Below are positions 23,401-27,235 of a stretch of DNA of 64,000 bases, piece by piece; position 1 is the first letter of the stretch; each line of letters begins with the position of its first letter. The stretch comes from Marinoscillum sp965229915. GTDB taxonomy: Bacteria > Bacteroidota > Bacteroidia > Cytophagales > Cyclobacteriaceae. Both the position numbers and the translations under genes were made by a program. The stretch is taken from positions 3,348,001 to 3,412,000 of the forward strand of contig NZ_CBDDJZ010000001.1 of assembly GCF_965229915.1 (NCBI RefSeq). The letters are read 5' to 3'. Under the pieces are notes generated by a model. It searched no databases. It was not told the DNA's origin and was given only the letters and a program-made list of their open reading frames with translations.

Positions 23401-26400
23401 ATGAGATCCGCACCGATTCGGGTGTTGTTGGCTACAACAAGCGAATCTTCGATAGATACTCTTTGCGCATTGATGGAATCGGAAACGACATTTTCAGTAG
23501 CAGTGATGACACGAGTGCCGATCGAGTCAGCAGAGATGTCTTCCAGATCCAGGTTACCAGTGAGGTTGATGTCACCACCTACGGTCAAGTCTTCAGAAAT
23601 GTTAGCAGCTCTGATGTTGATAGAGTCAGCTTGTACATCATCGCCAACATACAGGTCTGTACCGACAGTCAGACCATTCAAAGTTCTAAGAGAATCCGCC
23701 AGTACATCATCAGTTACGATGAGGTCCGCACCGATTCGGGTATTATTCGCAACGACCAGCGAATCAGTCACATCAACCCGAGCTACATTCAAGCTATCAG
23801 CCACCACATTTTCAGTAGCAGTGATCACCCGTGTTCCAATCGAGTCGGCGGAAATATCTTCGAGATCCAGGTTACCAGTGAGGTTGATGTCACCACCTAC
23901 GGTCAGATCTTCAGTGATGTTGGCTGCTCTCATGTTAATGGAGTCAGCTTGTACATCATCCCCAACATACAGGTCTTGACCAATTCTTGTGTTGGTGTCA
24001 ACAACCAAACTATCATCGACATTTAGTACACCTCCAATATTGGCATTAGTACCTACAACCAGACTGTCAACTACCTCTAAATCTTCCAGAATTTTAACAT
24101 CAGTTTGGAATTCTGCGTATTCATCTACCGTAAGAATTCCTCTTATTCTGGTTTCAAGTGTAGAAGCCGAGAGAGAAACAGGACCGCTCACAAAGAGACC
24201 ACCATCGTTGATAAAACGTATTTGTTCAGTTCCACTTACTTCAAAATCAGCATCATCCACATTGATATTGGAACCTTCAACAGCATCATCCTGAATAATT
24301 GCTTCACCATCATTCATGATCCACAGGTCCCCATTGATGAATTGGGTAGTGATACTACCTGAGGTAGATGATCCTCCGATTACAAATCCACCACGACCTG
24401 ACGCAACATTGTCGACAGCCACAGGAAGTTGAACGGTTCCACCAGCTGTTCCAATGAACATATTTCCTTGATTCAAAGTGGCTTGTTGGAATGCTGATCT
24501 AGGTTCGAACGTAACATTACCACTAGCATCAGTCACCACTACACTTGATGTATTGGTGGTAATAAAACTTGGAACATAAAACTGAGTTGGACCAAAACCA
24601 CCAAAATCAATGGTGGTGGTTGATTGTTGTGCTACCATCAATCCACGACCGTTTGCAGTTTGTGTTCCCAGTAATCTATCTGCTAGAATGGAGGTCCGCT
24701 CGACTTTACGGTTATTGATAGCTCCATCTTTAATGTCTTCATTGATAATGCCACCGTTCTTAATGTTTAAAGAATCTATTGTTTCCAAGGCCACGTCATC
24801 ACCAATGATTGTTCTATTCAGAATAGAATTCGATTCAACCGCCCCGGTAGCTATGTCTTCATTGATTATGGATGCATTTTCGATTTCTGAAGTGCCAACT
24901 GCACCCACTTCTATTTCACCAGATTGAATGGCATCTGTGCCCAGGTCTACTTCACCAGTAGCTTTCAAATCTCCAGTAGAAATGGAGTCAGCAGTGAGAT
25001 TAGTTAAATCTATGTCTCCACCTACTGTTAGGTTTTCATCAATATTGACAGCCCTTACATTAATGGAATCTGCAGAGATGTCATCTGTAACGTAAAGATC
25101 CGTTCCCACAGAGAGACCATTAGTTGTTTTGAGGGAATCCGCGGATATGTCATCAGTTACCACCAGATCAGTACCAACCGATATACCACCAAGAGTACGC
25201 AAGGAATCAGCAAGTACATCATCAGTTACAATCAGATCTTGCCCTACTCTTACATCATTGGTAACATCCAGATCATCCCCGACTTCCAGGGCTCCATCAA
25301 TGTTGGCATTACCTTGCACGTTCAAGCTGTCTTCAGATACAATGGTCTCCTGGGCTGTCAACACCCGTGTGCTAATAGAATCCGAAGAAATATCTTCTAG
25401 ATCAAGATTGCCAGCAAGGTCAATATTCCCACCGACAGTTAAATTTTCTTCAATACTGGCAGCTCTAATGTTGATGGAGTCTGCTGAGATGTCATCTACT
25501 ACCTCAAGGTCAGTCCCAACAACCAGACCATTAGTAGTTCTAATAGAATCGGCCTGCAAATTTTCAGAGACTAGGAGGTCTCTCCCAATTCGCGCGTTAT
25601 TGGCTACAGTGAGACTGTCGCCAATCTCTATAGAACCATCGATATTGGCATTACCTTCGATACTCAAACTATCCTCAGAAACAATAGTCTCCTTGGCGGT
25701 CAGAACTCGAGCTCCAATAGAATCAGCCGAAATATCTTCTAATTCCAGGTTGCCTGCCAGATCCAAATTGCCCTCGACTGCCAGGTCACCACCTACATTG
25801 ACATTATTGGTAACATTCAGACTATCACCTATGGCTAAGGCTCCATCGATATTAGCATTGCCCTCTACATTAAGACTGTCCTCACTCGTCAGCAAATCAG
25901 TGGCCGTTAGGTTAGTGAACGTACCTGCTGCCGGAGTTTCCTGACCAATAGGGGTATCATTAATCTCAGCACCATCTATGGCCAGTTGATCTGTATTGAT
26001 CGTTAAGGTGTCGGCATTTATTAAGAATTGATCAGAAACATTGAGGTTCAGCGAACCATCAGTTTTTTGGCCAATACCATCGCCAGCTACATCTTGATTA
26101 ATCTTGCCTGCGGTAATGGCGTCATCAGCTATATCACTCGTCTGAATGGTCAGGTCTTTTATTTCAAAACTTATTGCGGTGCCAGTATTTGTAATATTCA
26201 GATCACCGACTGTTGGTAGTCCTAGTGCGCGATTATTCTCATCACCAATGAAGAGTTGATTTTGATTCAACGATGGGGTGAGAAATATATCTTCATCTGC
26301 CCAATAGAGAGCTCCTGTGGCATCAGTAGCCAGCACCTTGCTGATATTGCCCTCTGTATTGAGCTTGCTTATGGTTATTGTCTGATCAGCGATATCTTCA

Positions 26401-26933
26401 TTGATGATAGATAGATCAGTAATATTGGATGATCCGATGATGATTGGGATTTCCACAATATCCCTTACTCGCCCGTCTGAGTCGAGTGTAATAGTGATTA
26501 CGGTGCTTTCTGTCCCAAAGCTAGTTTCCCCAGTTATATCCAACACCTGATCCAAAGCAGCTTTATCTACCACATTGTCGCGAATGGTGACATTTGGGAA
26601 CGTGCCTTCCAGATCACCGCCAGCTTGTGTTTCGCTCAATATGCCCAATCCGGCTTTCCATCCTGAAGTGTGCCAGTAGAAGAATTGATTGAGGGTTTCG
26701 TCATATACAATTAGCCCCAATTCAGATGAACTAAGGTTCGACACCATGTCCAATCTTTGGGCGGTAGACAACTTTGGTACCAGTAATCCTTGATTGCTTC
26801 TTGGGGAAACCAATTCTAAAACAGCATTGGCATTAGGACTTCTAGTATTTATACCTACAGAATTATCTTGTCCAAATGCGGGAATGGTGAATAGACCGTA
26901 CCCAAGAAGGCACAGAATAATCAGTCTTTTCAT
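2415..26933 (-). CDS. Giant exported repeat protein, 8,172 aa, probable surface adhesin or fibre
   Basis: One uninterrupted 24.5-kb frame. Order from the N-terminus: signal peptide (residues 1-22, ending AFGQ); a head with VGINTRSPN...AVLEL and GLIVYDETLNQFFYWHTSGW (to ~75), typical of Bacteroidetes tail-fibre-like surface proteins; an irregular beta-rich part with INEDIADQTITISKL motifs; divergent beta repeats (~330-700); a unique segment (~700-985); 42 near-identical beta repeats (~985-5680) rich in VGGDL/GTDLYVGDD/ADSI turns, suggesting a beta-solenoid stalk; a linker; 26 helical repeats (~5738-7930) with LDSASAIRTDL/NDSTANVR motifs, suggesting a coiled coil; and a ~240-residue globular end (QTLSNKTM, SLTAASNSVTVG, NALGDWVELN) like phage tail-fibre tips. 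No T9SS type A or B sorting domain is recognisable. It is first in an operon with a type-B sorting-domain protein and PorP/SprF. All repeat units are multiples of 3 bp. Adhesin or fibre function is inferred from architecture and operon. The copy number depends on correct assembly. Confidence 0.9.
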   Translation of the reverse strand: MKRLIILCLLGYGLFTIPAFGQDNSVGINTRSPNANAVLELVSPRSNQGLLVPKLSTAQRLDMVSNLSSSELGLIVYDETLNQFFYWHTSGWKAGLGILSETQAGGDLEGTFPNVTIRDNVVDKAALDQVLDITGETSFGTESTVITITLDSDGRVRDIVEIPIIIGSSNITDLSIINEDIADQTITISKLNTEGNISKVLATDATGALYWADEDIFLTPSLNQNQLFIGDENNRALGLPTVGDLNITNTGTAISFEIKDLTIQTSDIADDAITAGKINQDVAGDGIGQKTDGSLNLNVSDQFLINADTLTINTDQLAIDGAEINDTPIGQETPAAGTFTNLTATDLLTSEDSLNVEGNANIDGALAIGDSLNVTNNVNVGGDLAVEGNLDLAGNLELEDISADSIGARVLTAKETIVSEDSLSIEGNANIDGSIEIGDSLTVANNARIGRDLLVSENLQADSIRTTNGLVVGTDLEVVDDISADSINIRAASIEENLTVGGNIDLAGNLDLEDISSDSISTRVLTAQETIVSEDSLNVQGNANIDGALEVGDDLDVTNDVRVGQDLIVTDDVLADSLRTLGGISVGTDLVVTDDISADSLKTTNGLSVGTDLYVTDDISADSINVRAVNIDENLTVGGDIDLTNLTADSISTGDLKATGEVDLGTDAIQSGEIEVGAVGTSEIENASIINEDIATGAVESNSILNRTIIGDDVALETIDSLNIKNGGIINEDIKDGAINNRKVERTSILADRLLGTQTANGRGLMVAQQSTTTIDFGGFGPTQFYVPSFITTNTSSVVVTDASGNVTFEPRSAFQQATLNQGNMFIGTAGGTVQLPVAVDNVASGRGGFVIGGSSTSGSITTQFINGDLWIMNDGEAIIQDDAVEGSNINVDDADFEVSGTEQIRFINDGGLFVSGPVSLSASTLETRIRGILTVDEYAEFQTDVKILEDLEVVDSLVVGTNANIGGVLNVDDSLVVDTNTRIGQDLYVGDDVQADSINMRAANITEDLTVGGDINLTGNLDLEDISADSIGTRVITATENVVADSLNVARVDVTDSLVVANNTRIGADLIVTDDVLADSLRTLNGLTVGTDLYVGDDVQADSINIRAANISEDLTVGGDINLTGNLDLEDISADSIGTRVITATENVVSDSINAQRVSIEDSLVVANNTRIGADLIVTDDVLADSLRTLNGLAVGTDLYVGDDVQADSINIRAANIAEDLTVGGDINLTGNLDLEDISADSIGTRVITATENVVADSLNVARVDVTDSLVVANNTRIGADLIVTDDVLADSLRTLSGLAVGTDLYVGDDVQADSINIRAANIAEDLTVGGDINLTGNLDLEDISADSIGTRVITATENVVADSLNVARVDVTDSLVVANNTRIGADLIVTDDVLADSIRTANGLAVGTDLYVGDDVQADSINIRAANITEDLTVGGDINLTGNLDLEDISADSIGTRVITASENVVSDSINAQRVSIEDSLVVANNTRIGADLIVTDDVLADSLRTLSGLAVGTDLYVGDDVQADSINIRAANISGAVAIGDSLEVTNDVNVGGDLSVAGNINLTGNLDLEDISADSIGTRVITATENVVADSLNVARVDVTDSLVVANNTRIGADLIVTDDVLADSLRTLNGLAVGTDLYVGDDVQADSINIRAANISGAVAIGDSLEVTNDVNVGGDLSVAGNINLTGNLDLEDISADSIGTRVITATENVVADSINAQRVSIEDSLVVANNTRIGADLIVTDDVLADSLRTLNGLAVGTDLYVGDDVQADSINIRAANIAEDLTVGGDINLTGNLDLEDISADSIGTRVITATENVVADSLNVARVDVTDSLVVANNTRIGADLIVTDDVLADSIRTANGLAVGTDLYVGDDVQADSINIRAANISGAVAIGDSLEVTNDVNVGGDLSVAGNINLTGNLDLEDISADSIGTRVITATENVVADSINAQRVSIEDSLVVANNTRIGADLIVTDDVLADSLRTLNGLAVGTDLYVGDDVQADSINIRAANIAEDLTVGGDINLTGNLDLEDISADSIGTRVITATENVVADSLNVARVDVTDSLVVANNTRIGADLIVTDDVLADSIRTANGLAVGTDLYVGDDVQADSINIRAANITEDLTVGGDINLTGNLDLEDISADSIGTRVITASENVVSDSINAQRVSIEDSLVVANNTRIGADLIVTDDVLADSIRTANGLAVGTDLYVGDDVQADSINIRAANITEDLTVGGDINLTGNLDLEDISADSIGTRVITATENVVADSLNVARVDVTDSLVVANNTRIGADLIVTDDVLADSLRTLNGLAVGTDLYVGDDVQADSINIRAANIAEDLTVGGDINLTGNLDLEDISADSIGTRVITATENVVSDSINAQRVSIEDSLVVANNTRIGADLIVTDDVLADSLRTLNGLAVGTDLYVGDDVQADSINIRAANISGAVAIGDSLEVTNDVNVGGDLSVAGNINLTGNLDLEDISADSIGTRVITATENVVSDSINAQRVSIEDSLVVANNTRIGADLIVTDDVLADSLRTLNGLAVGTDLYVGDDVQADSINIRAANIAEDLTVGGDINLTGNLDLEDISADSIGTRVITATENVVADSLNVARVDVTDSLVVANNTRIGADLIVTDDVLADSLRTLNGLAVGTDLYVGDDVQADSINIRAANISGAVAIGDSLEVTNDVNVGGDLSVAGNINLTGNLDLEDISADSIGTRVITATENVVSDSINAQRVSIEDSLVVANNTRIGADLIVTDDVLADSLRTLNGLAVGTDLYVGDDVQADSINIRAANIAEDLTVGGDINLTGNLDLEDISADSIGTRVITATENVVADSLNVARVDVTDSLVVANNTRIGADLIVTDDVLADSLRTLNGLAVGTDLYVGDDVQADSINIRAANISGAVAIGDSLEVTNDVNVGGDLSVAGNINLTGNLDLEDISADSIGTRVITATENVVSDSINAQRVSIEDSLVVANNTRIGADLIVTDDVLADSLRTLNGLAVGTDLYVGDDVQADSINIRAANIAEDLTVGGDINLTGNLDLEDISADSIGTRVITATENVVADSLNVARVDVTDSLVVANNTRIGADLIVTDDVLADSIRTANGLAVGTDLYVGDDVQADSINIRAANITEDLTVGGDINLTGNLDLEDISADSIGTRVLTAQETIVSDSINTQRVSIEDSLVVANNTRIGADLIVTDDVLADSLRTLNGLAVGTDLYVGDDVQADSINIRAANISGAVAIGDSLEVTNDVNVGGDLSVAGNINLTGNLDLEDISADSIGTRVITATENVVSDSINAQRVSIEDSLVVANNTRIGADLIVTDDVLADSLRTLNGLAVGTDLYVGDDVQADSINIRAANIAEDLTVGGDINLTGNLDLEDISADSIGTRVITATENVVADSLNVARVDVTDSLVVANNTRIGADLIVTDDVLADSLRTLSGLAVGTDLYVGDDVQADSINIRAANIAEDLTVGGDINLTGNLDLEDISADSIGTRVITATENVVADSLNVARVDVTDSLVVANNTRIGADLIVTDDVLADSIRTANGLAVGTDLYVGDDVQADSINIRAANITEDLTVGGDINLTGNLDLEDISADSIGTRVITASENVVSDSINAQRVSIEDSLVVANNTRIGADLIVTDDVLADSLRTLSGLAVGTDLYVGDDVQADSINIRAANISGAVAIGDSLEVTNDVNVGGDLSVAGNINLTGNLDLEDISADSIGTRVITATENVVADSLNVARVDVTDSLVVANNTRIGADLIVTDDVLADSLRTLNGLAVGTDLYVGDDVQADSINIRAANISGAVAIGDSLEVTNDVNVGGDLSVAGNINLTGNLDLEDISADSIGTRVITATENVVADSINAQRVSIEDSLVVANNTRIGADLIVTDDVLADSLRTLNGLAVGTDLYVGDDVQADSINIRAANIAEDLTVGGDINLTGNLDLEDISADSIGTRVITATENVVADSLNVARVDVTDSLVVANNTRIGADLIVTDDVLADSIRTANGLAVGTDLYVGDDVQADSINIRAANISGAVAIGDSLEVTNDVNVGGDLSVAGNINLTGNLDLEDISADSIGTRVITATENVVADSINAQRVSIEDSLVVANNTRIGADLIVTDDVLADSLRTLNGLAVGTDLYVGDDVQADSINIRAANIAEDLTVGGDINLTGNLDLEDISADSIGTRVITATENVVADSLNVARVDVTDSLVVANNTRIGADLIVTDDVLADSIRTANGLAVGTDLYVGDDVQADSINIRAANITEDLTVGGDINLTGNLDLEDISADSIGTRVITASENVVSDSINAQRVSIEDSLVVANNTRIGADLIVTDDVLADSIRTANGLAVGTDLYVGDDVQADSINIRAANITEDLTVGGDINLTGNLDLEDISADSIGTRVITATENVVADSLNVARVDVTDSLVVANNTRIGADLIVTDDVLADSLRTLNGLAVGTDLYVGDDVQADSINIRAANIAEDLTVGGDINLTGNLDLEDISADSIGTRVITATENVVSDSINAQRVSIEDSLVVANNTRIGADLIVTDDVLADSLRTLNGLAVGTDLYVGDDVQADSINIRAANISGAVAIGDSLEVTNDVNVGGDLSVAGNINLTGNLDLEDISADSIGTRVITATENVVADSLNVARVDVTDSLVVANNTRIGADLIVTDDVLADSLRTLNGLAVGTDLYVGDDVQADSINIRAANISGAVAIGDSLEVTNDVNVGGDLSVAGNINLTGNLDLEDISADSIGTRVITATENVVSDSINAQRVSIEDSLVVANNTRIGADLIVTDDVLADSLRTLSGLAVGTDLYVGDDVQADSINIRAANIAEDLTVGGDINLTGNLDLEDISADSIGTRVLTAQETIVSDSINAQRVSIEDSLVVANNTRIGADLIVTDDVLADSLRTLNGLAIGTDLYVGDDVQADSINIRAANIAEDLTVGGNINLTGNLDLEDISADSIGTRVLTAQETIVSDSINAQRVSIEDSLVVANNTRIGADLIVTDNVLADSLRTLSGLAVGTDLYVGDDVQADSINIRAANIAEDLTVGGDINLTGNLDLEDISADSIGTRVITATENVVADSLNVARVDVTDSLVVTNNTRIGADLIVTDDVLADSIRTANGLAVGTDLYVGDDVQADSINIRAANISGAVAIGDSLEVTNDVNVGGDLSVAGNINLTGNLDLEDISADSIGTRVITATENVVSDSINAQRVSIEDSLVVANNTRIGADLIVTDDVLADSLRTLNGLAVGTDLYVGDDLQADSINIRAANITEDLTVGGDINLTGNLDLEDISADSIGTRVITATENVVADSLNVARVDVTDSLVVANNTRIGADLIVTDDVLADSLRTLNGLAVGTDLYVGDDVQADSINIRAANISGAVAIGDSLEVTNDVNVGGDLSVAGNINLTGNLDLEDISADSIGTRVITATENVVSDSINAQRVSIEDSLVVANNTRIGADLIVTDDVLADSLRTLNGLAVGTDLYVGDDVQADSINIRAANIAEDLTVGGDINLTGNLDLEDISADSIGTRVITATENVVADSLNVARVDVTDSLVVANNTRIGADLIVTDDVLADSIRTANGLAVGTDLYVGDDVQADSINIRAANITEDLTVGGDINLTGNLDLEDISADSIGTRVLTAQETIVSDSINTQRVSIEDSLVVANNTRIGADLIVTDDISTGGDLSVGGAIQLSSGTNVNEISTDLTVSPTDNQLATALAITNFLADESTQDSTAIYNALRDSVIAVRSALVDSASDIRTHYDQVVLDTAASIRTDLISAINDSTANVRSALLDSASAIRTDLGNIEGDLYNAISDTADVVRLSLADSVIAVRSALVDSASDIRTHYDQVVLDTAASIRTDLISAINDSTANVRDALLDSASAIRTDLGNIEGDLYNAISDTADVVRLSLADSVIAVRSALVDSASDIRTHYNQVVLDTAASIRTDLISAINDSTANVRDALLDSASAIRTDLGNIEGDLYNAISDTADVVRLSLADSVIAIRSSLGDTATNVRADLISAINDSTANVRSALLDSASAIRTDLGNIEGDLYNAISDTADVVRLSLADSVIAVRSALVDSASDIRTHYDQVVLDTAASIRTDLISAINDSTANIRDALLDSASAIRTDLGNIEGDLYNAISDTADVVRLSLADSVIAVRSALVDSASDIRTHYDQVVLDTAASIRTDLISAINDSTANVRDALLDSASAIRTDLGNIEGDLYNAISDTADVVRLSLADSVIAIRSSLGDTATNVRADLISAINDSTANVRSALLDSASAIRTDLGNIEGDLYNAISDTADVVRLSLADSVIAVRSALVDSASDIRTHYDQVVLDTAASIRTDLISAINDSTANVRDALLDSASAIRTDLGNIEGDLYNAISDTADVVRLSLADSVIAVRSALVDSASDIRTHYDQVVLDTAASIRTDLISAINDSTANVRDALLDSASAIRTDLGNIEGDLYNAISDTADVVRLSLADSVIAIRSSLGDTATNVRADLISAINDSTANVRSALLDSASAIRTDLGNIEGDLYNAISDTADVVRLSLADSVIAVRSALVDSASDIRTHYDQVVLDTAASIRTDLISAINDSTANVRDALLDSASAIRTDLGNIEGDLYNAISDTADVVRLSLADSVIAVRSALVDSASDIRTHYDQVVLDTAASIRTDLISAINDSTANVRSALLDSASAIRTDLGNIEGNLYNAISDTADVVRLSLADSVIAVRSALVDTASDIRTHYDQVVLDTAASIRTDLISAINDSTANVRDALLDSASAIRTDLGNIEGDLYNAISDTADVVRLSLADSVIAIRSSLGDTATNVRADLISAINDSTANVRSALLDSASAIRTDLGNIEGDLYNAISDTADVVRLSLADSVIAVRSALVDTASDIRTHYDQVVLDTAASIRTDLISAINDSTANVRDALLDSASAIRTDLGNIEGDLYNAISDTADVVRLSLADSVIAVRSALVDSASDIRTHYDQVVLDTAASIRTDLISAINDSTANVRDALLDSASAIRTDLGNIEWDLYNAISDTADVVRLSLADSVIAVRSALVDTASDIRTHYDQVVLDTAASIRTDLISAINDSTANVRDALLDSASAIRTDLGNIEGDLYNAISDTADVVRLSLADSVIAVRSALVDTASDIRTHYDQVVLDTAASIRTDLISAINDSTANVRDALLDSASAIRTDLGNIEGDLYNAISDTADVVRLSLADSVIAVRSALVDTASDIRTHYDQVVLDTAASIRTDLISAINDSTANVRDALLDSASAIRTDLGNIEGDLYNAISDTADVVRLSLADSVIAVRSALVDSASDIRTHYDQVVLDTAASIRTDLISAINDSTANVRDALLDSASAIRTDLGNIEGDLYNAISDTADVVRLSLADSVIAVRSALVDTASDIRTHYDQVVLDTAASIRTDLISAINDSTANVRDALLDSASAIRTDLGNIEGDLYNAISDTADVVRLSLADSVIAVRSALVDTASDIRTHYDQVVLDTAASIRTDLISAINDSTANVRDALLDSASAIRTDLGNIEGDLYNAISDTADVVRLSLADSVIAVRSALVDTASDIRTHYDQVVLDTAASIRTDLISAINDSTANVRDALLDSASAIRTDLGNIEGDLYNAISDTADVVRLSLADSVIAVRSALVDSASDIRTHYDQVVLDTAASIRTDLISAINDSTANVRSALLDSASAIRTDLGNIEGDLYNAISDTADVVRLSLADSVIAVRSALVDTASDIRTHYDQVVLDTAASIRTDLISAINDSTANVRDALLDSASAIRTDLGNIEGDLYNAISDTADVVRLSLADSVIAVRSALVDSASDIRTHYDQVVLDTAASIRTDLISAINDSTANVRSALLDSASAIRTDLGNIEGDLYNAISDTADVVRLSLADSVIAIRSSLGDTATNVRADLISAINDSTANVRSALLDSASAIRTDFESLTLTDILSNDQDANANSINNINTLDADSIDARIITADTLEVADFLNVTGPINLGDDSTDDIVMNGEIVGSITFEGSAGMGGDVVVLDPGTPTNGSSTIAMPDLAGNNGVMVVDNATQTLSNKTMASVTITPNTESLTAASNSVTVGSRTLINITDADAGSSTGFTLTDGVNDGQMLIIVFVSGQNSGGDPCLVLSDNVNTRLNGDWAPTFGEIGSTITLMWNNALGDWVELNRSIN
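3150..9720 (-). repeat. Helical-repeat array: 26 copies, units of 255 or 210 bp
   Basis: The box GTATCGGAGA recurs 26 times from 3301 to 9496, spaced 255 bp (85 aa) except for four 210-bp (70-aa) steps (6361-6571, 7336-7546, 8056-8266, 8776-8986). A further short unit closes the array at its C-terminal end. Within the 85-residue unit the motif DSxxxxR recurs at steps of 15, 15, 11, 22, 11 and 11 residues. The 70-residue unit lacks exactly one 15-residue step. Heptads are not the dominant spacing; 11/3 and 15/4 periodicities suggest a straight or slightly right-handed coiled coil. Confidence 0.9.
6931..8414. repeat. 720-bp higher-order tandem repeat in the helical array, two copies
   Basis: Three consecutive helical units (255+255+210 bp) are repeated exactly at an offset of 720 bp: 6931-7694 onwards matches 7651-8414. 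Identity fails before 6931 and at 8415 (TATCGAG versus TATCAAG). The order of synonymous variants is the same in both copies. Confidence 0.75.
9912..11078. repeat. Exact ~1.2-kb duplication, copy A
   Basis: Matches 17340-18506 at an offset of 7,428 bp. Identity begins at 9912 and ends at 11078; the next base differs (CAGATCG versus CAGGTCG). It covers the C-terminal-most beta units of the array, so the same unit series ends the array and also lies in its middle. Confidence 0.8.
13111..16925. repeat. Exact ~3.8-kb segmental duplication, copy A
   Basis: Read line by line, this block matches 19531-23345 with no mismatch I could find, at an offset of exactly 6,420 bp (2,140 codons). Identity breaks upstream, just before 13111 (CCAGGTCGAG versus CGAGATCAAG), and downstream at 16926 (G versus A). 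It comprises about a dozen beta units with the same pattern of long and short units in both copies. Confidence 0.85.
17340..18506. repeat. Exact ~1.2-kb duplication, copy B
   Basis: Partner of 9912-11078 at +7,428 bp. It begins with the rarer unit that encodes VLTAQETIVSDSINTQRV and runs through the following short and long units without a mismatch that I could see. Confidence 0.8.
17656..19763. repeat. 690-bp higher-order tandem repeat, about three copies
   Basis: A composite of one short (318) and one long (372) beta unit repeats exactly with a 690-bp period. For example, CTGATGTTGATGGAGTC occurs at 17881, 18571 and 19261. The periodic identity starts after 17655 and fails at 19764, giving just over three copies. 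It shows that amplification also happened in two-unit steps. Confidence 0.8.
19531..23345. repeat. Exact ~3.8-kb segmental duplication, copy B
   Basis: Partner of 13111-16925 at +6,420 bp. The same variant units occur in the same order, including rarer variants such as GTGATCACCCGTGTTCC and ACATTTTCAGAAGC. The match therefore reflects duplication of one block rather than independent homogenisation of single units. Confidence 0.85.
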
Positions 26934-27235
26934 AATTAGGCGGTTGACGTATGATCAATCTTATAATCCGGTGGTTATATAATTCTTCAGGATATCCAGT
27001 ATCTTAGAATAATACAAAATAAAATACTCTATATCCCAGTAATATTTGAGCTGTATATCAGCGAGATACAACAATCCACAAATTATGGTCTCAGGTAGAA
27101 TAATGCAAAATATATTACACCAATTCAGGAGTTTGGTCTACGAATACTGGATTATTGGTAATCAAAGAGCAATAATTCATAAATATTGAGATATTTGCGT
27201 GCTTCAAAAAGGTTCAATATCAACTTACGAGTACC
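26934..27235. other. Divergent intergenic region between the giant gene and the PfkB-family kinase
   Basis: 302 bp, AT-rich, between two divergently transcribed genes. It must hold both promoters, but I see no full TTG-N18/19-TAnnTTTG match. The nearest is GATATTTG at about 27188 (one mismatch, facing the kinase); for the giant gene only a TTATTTTG-like box on the minus strand near 27020. No RNA gene, terminator or mobile element is visible. Confidence 0.5.

Larger units (their letters stand above)
9912..23965 (-). repeat. Beta-repeat array: 42 copies, units of 318 or 372 bp
   Basis: The box encoding VQADSIN recurs 42 times between about 10155 and 23948. I count 27 intervals of 318 bp (106 aa) and 14 of 372 bp (124 aa). 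The long unit replaces the 10 residues AEDLTVGGDI with a 28-residue version containing SGAVAIGDSLEVTND and VNVGGDLSVAGNI. Two further alternations occur between units (VVADSLNVARVDVT versus VVSDSINAQRVSIE, and LRTLNG versus IRTANG). Copies are close to identical even at synonymous sites, and degenerate towards the N-terminal end (24-25.9 kb), where older, divergent copies sit. This pattern fits expansion and homogenisation by recombination. Confidence 0.95.

Noticed and set aside
3150..23965. CRISPR-like or satellite repeat array
   Set aside because: Periods (210-372 bp) are far longer than CRISPR repeats, there are no unique spacers, and every unit is coding and a multiple of three bases.
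9925..23979. Very long plus-strand reading frame (4,684 codons) antisense to the giant gene
   Set aside because: It is the mirror of the beta array: it starts and stops with the array, has no signal peptide or own promoter, its residues are the complement of the sense codons, and the sense frame alone continues into non-repeated head and tip domains.
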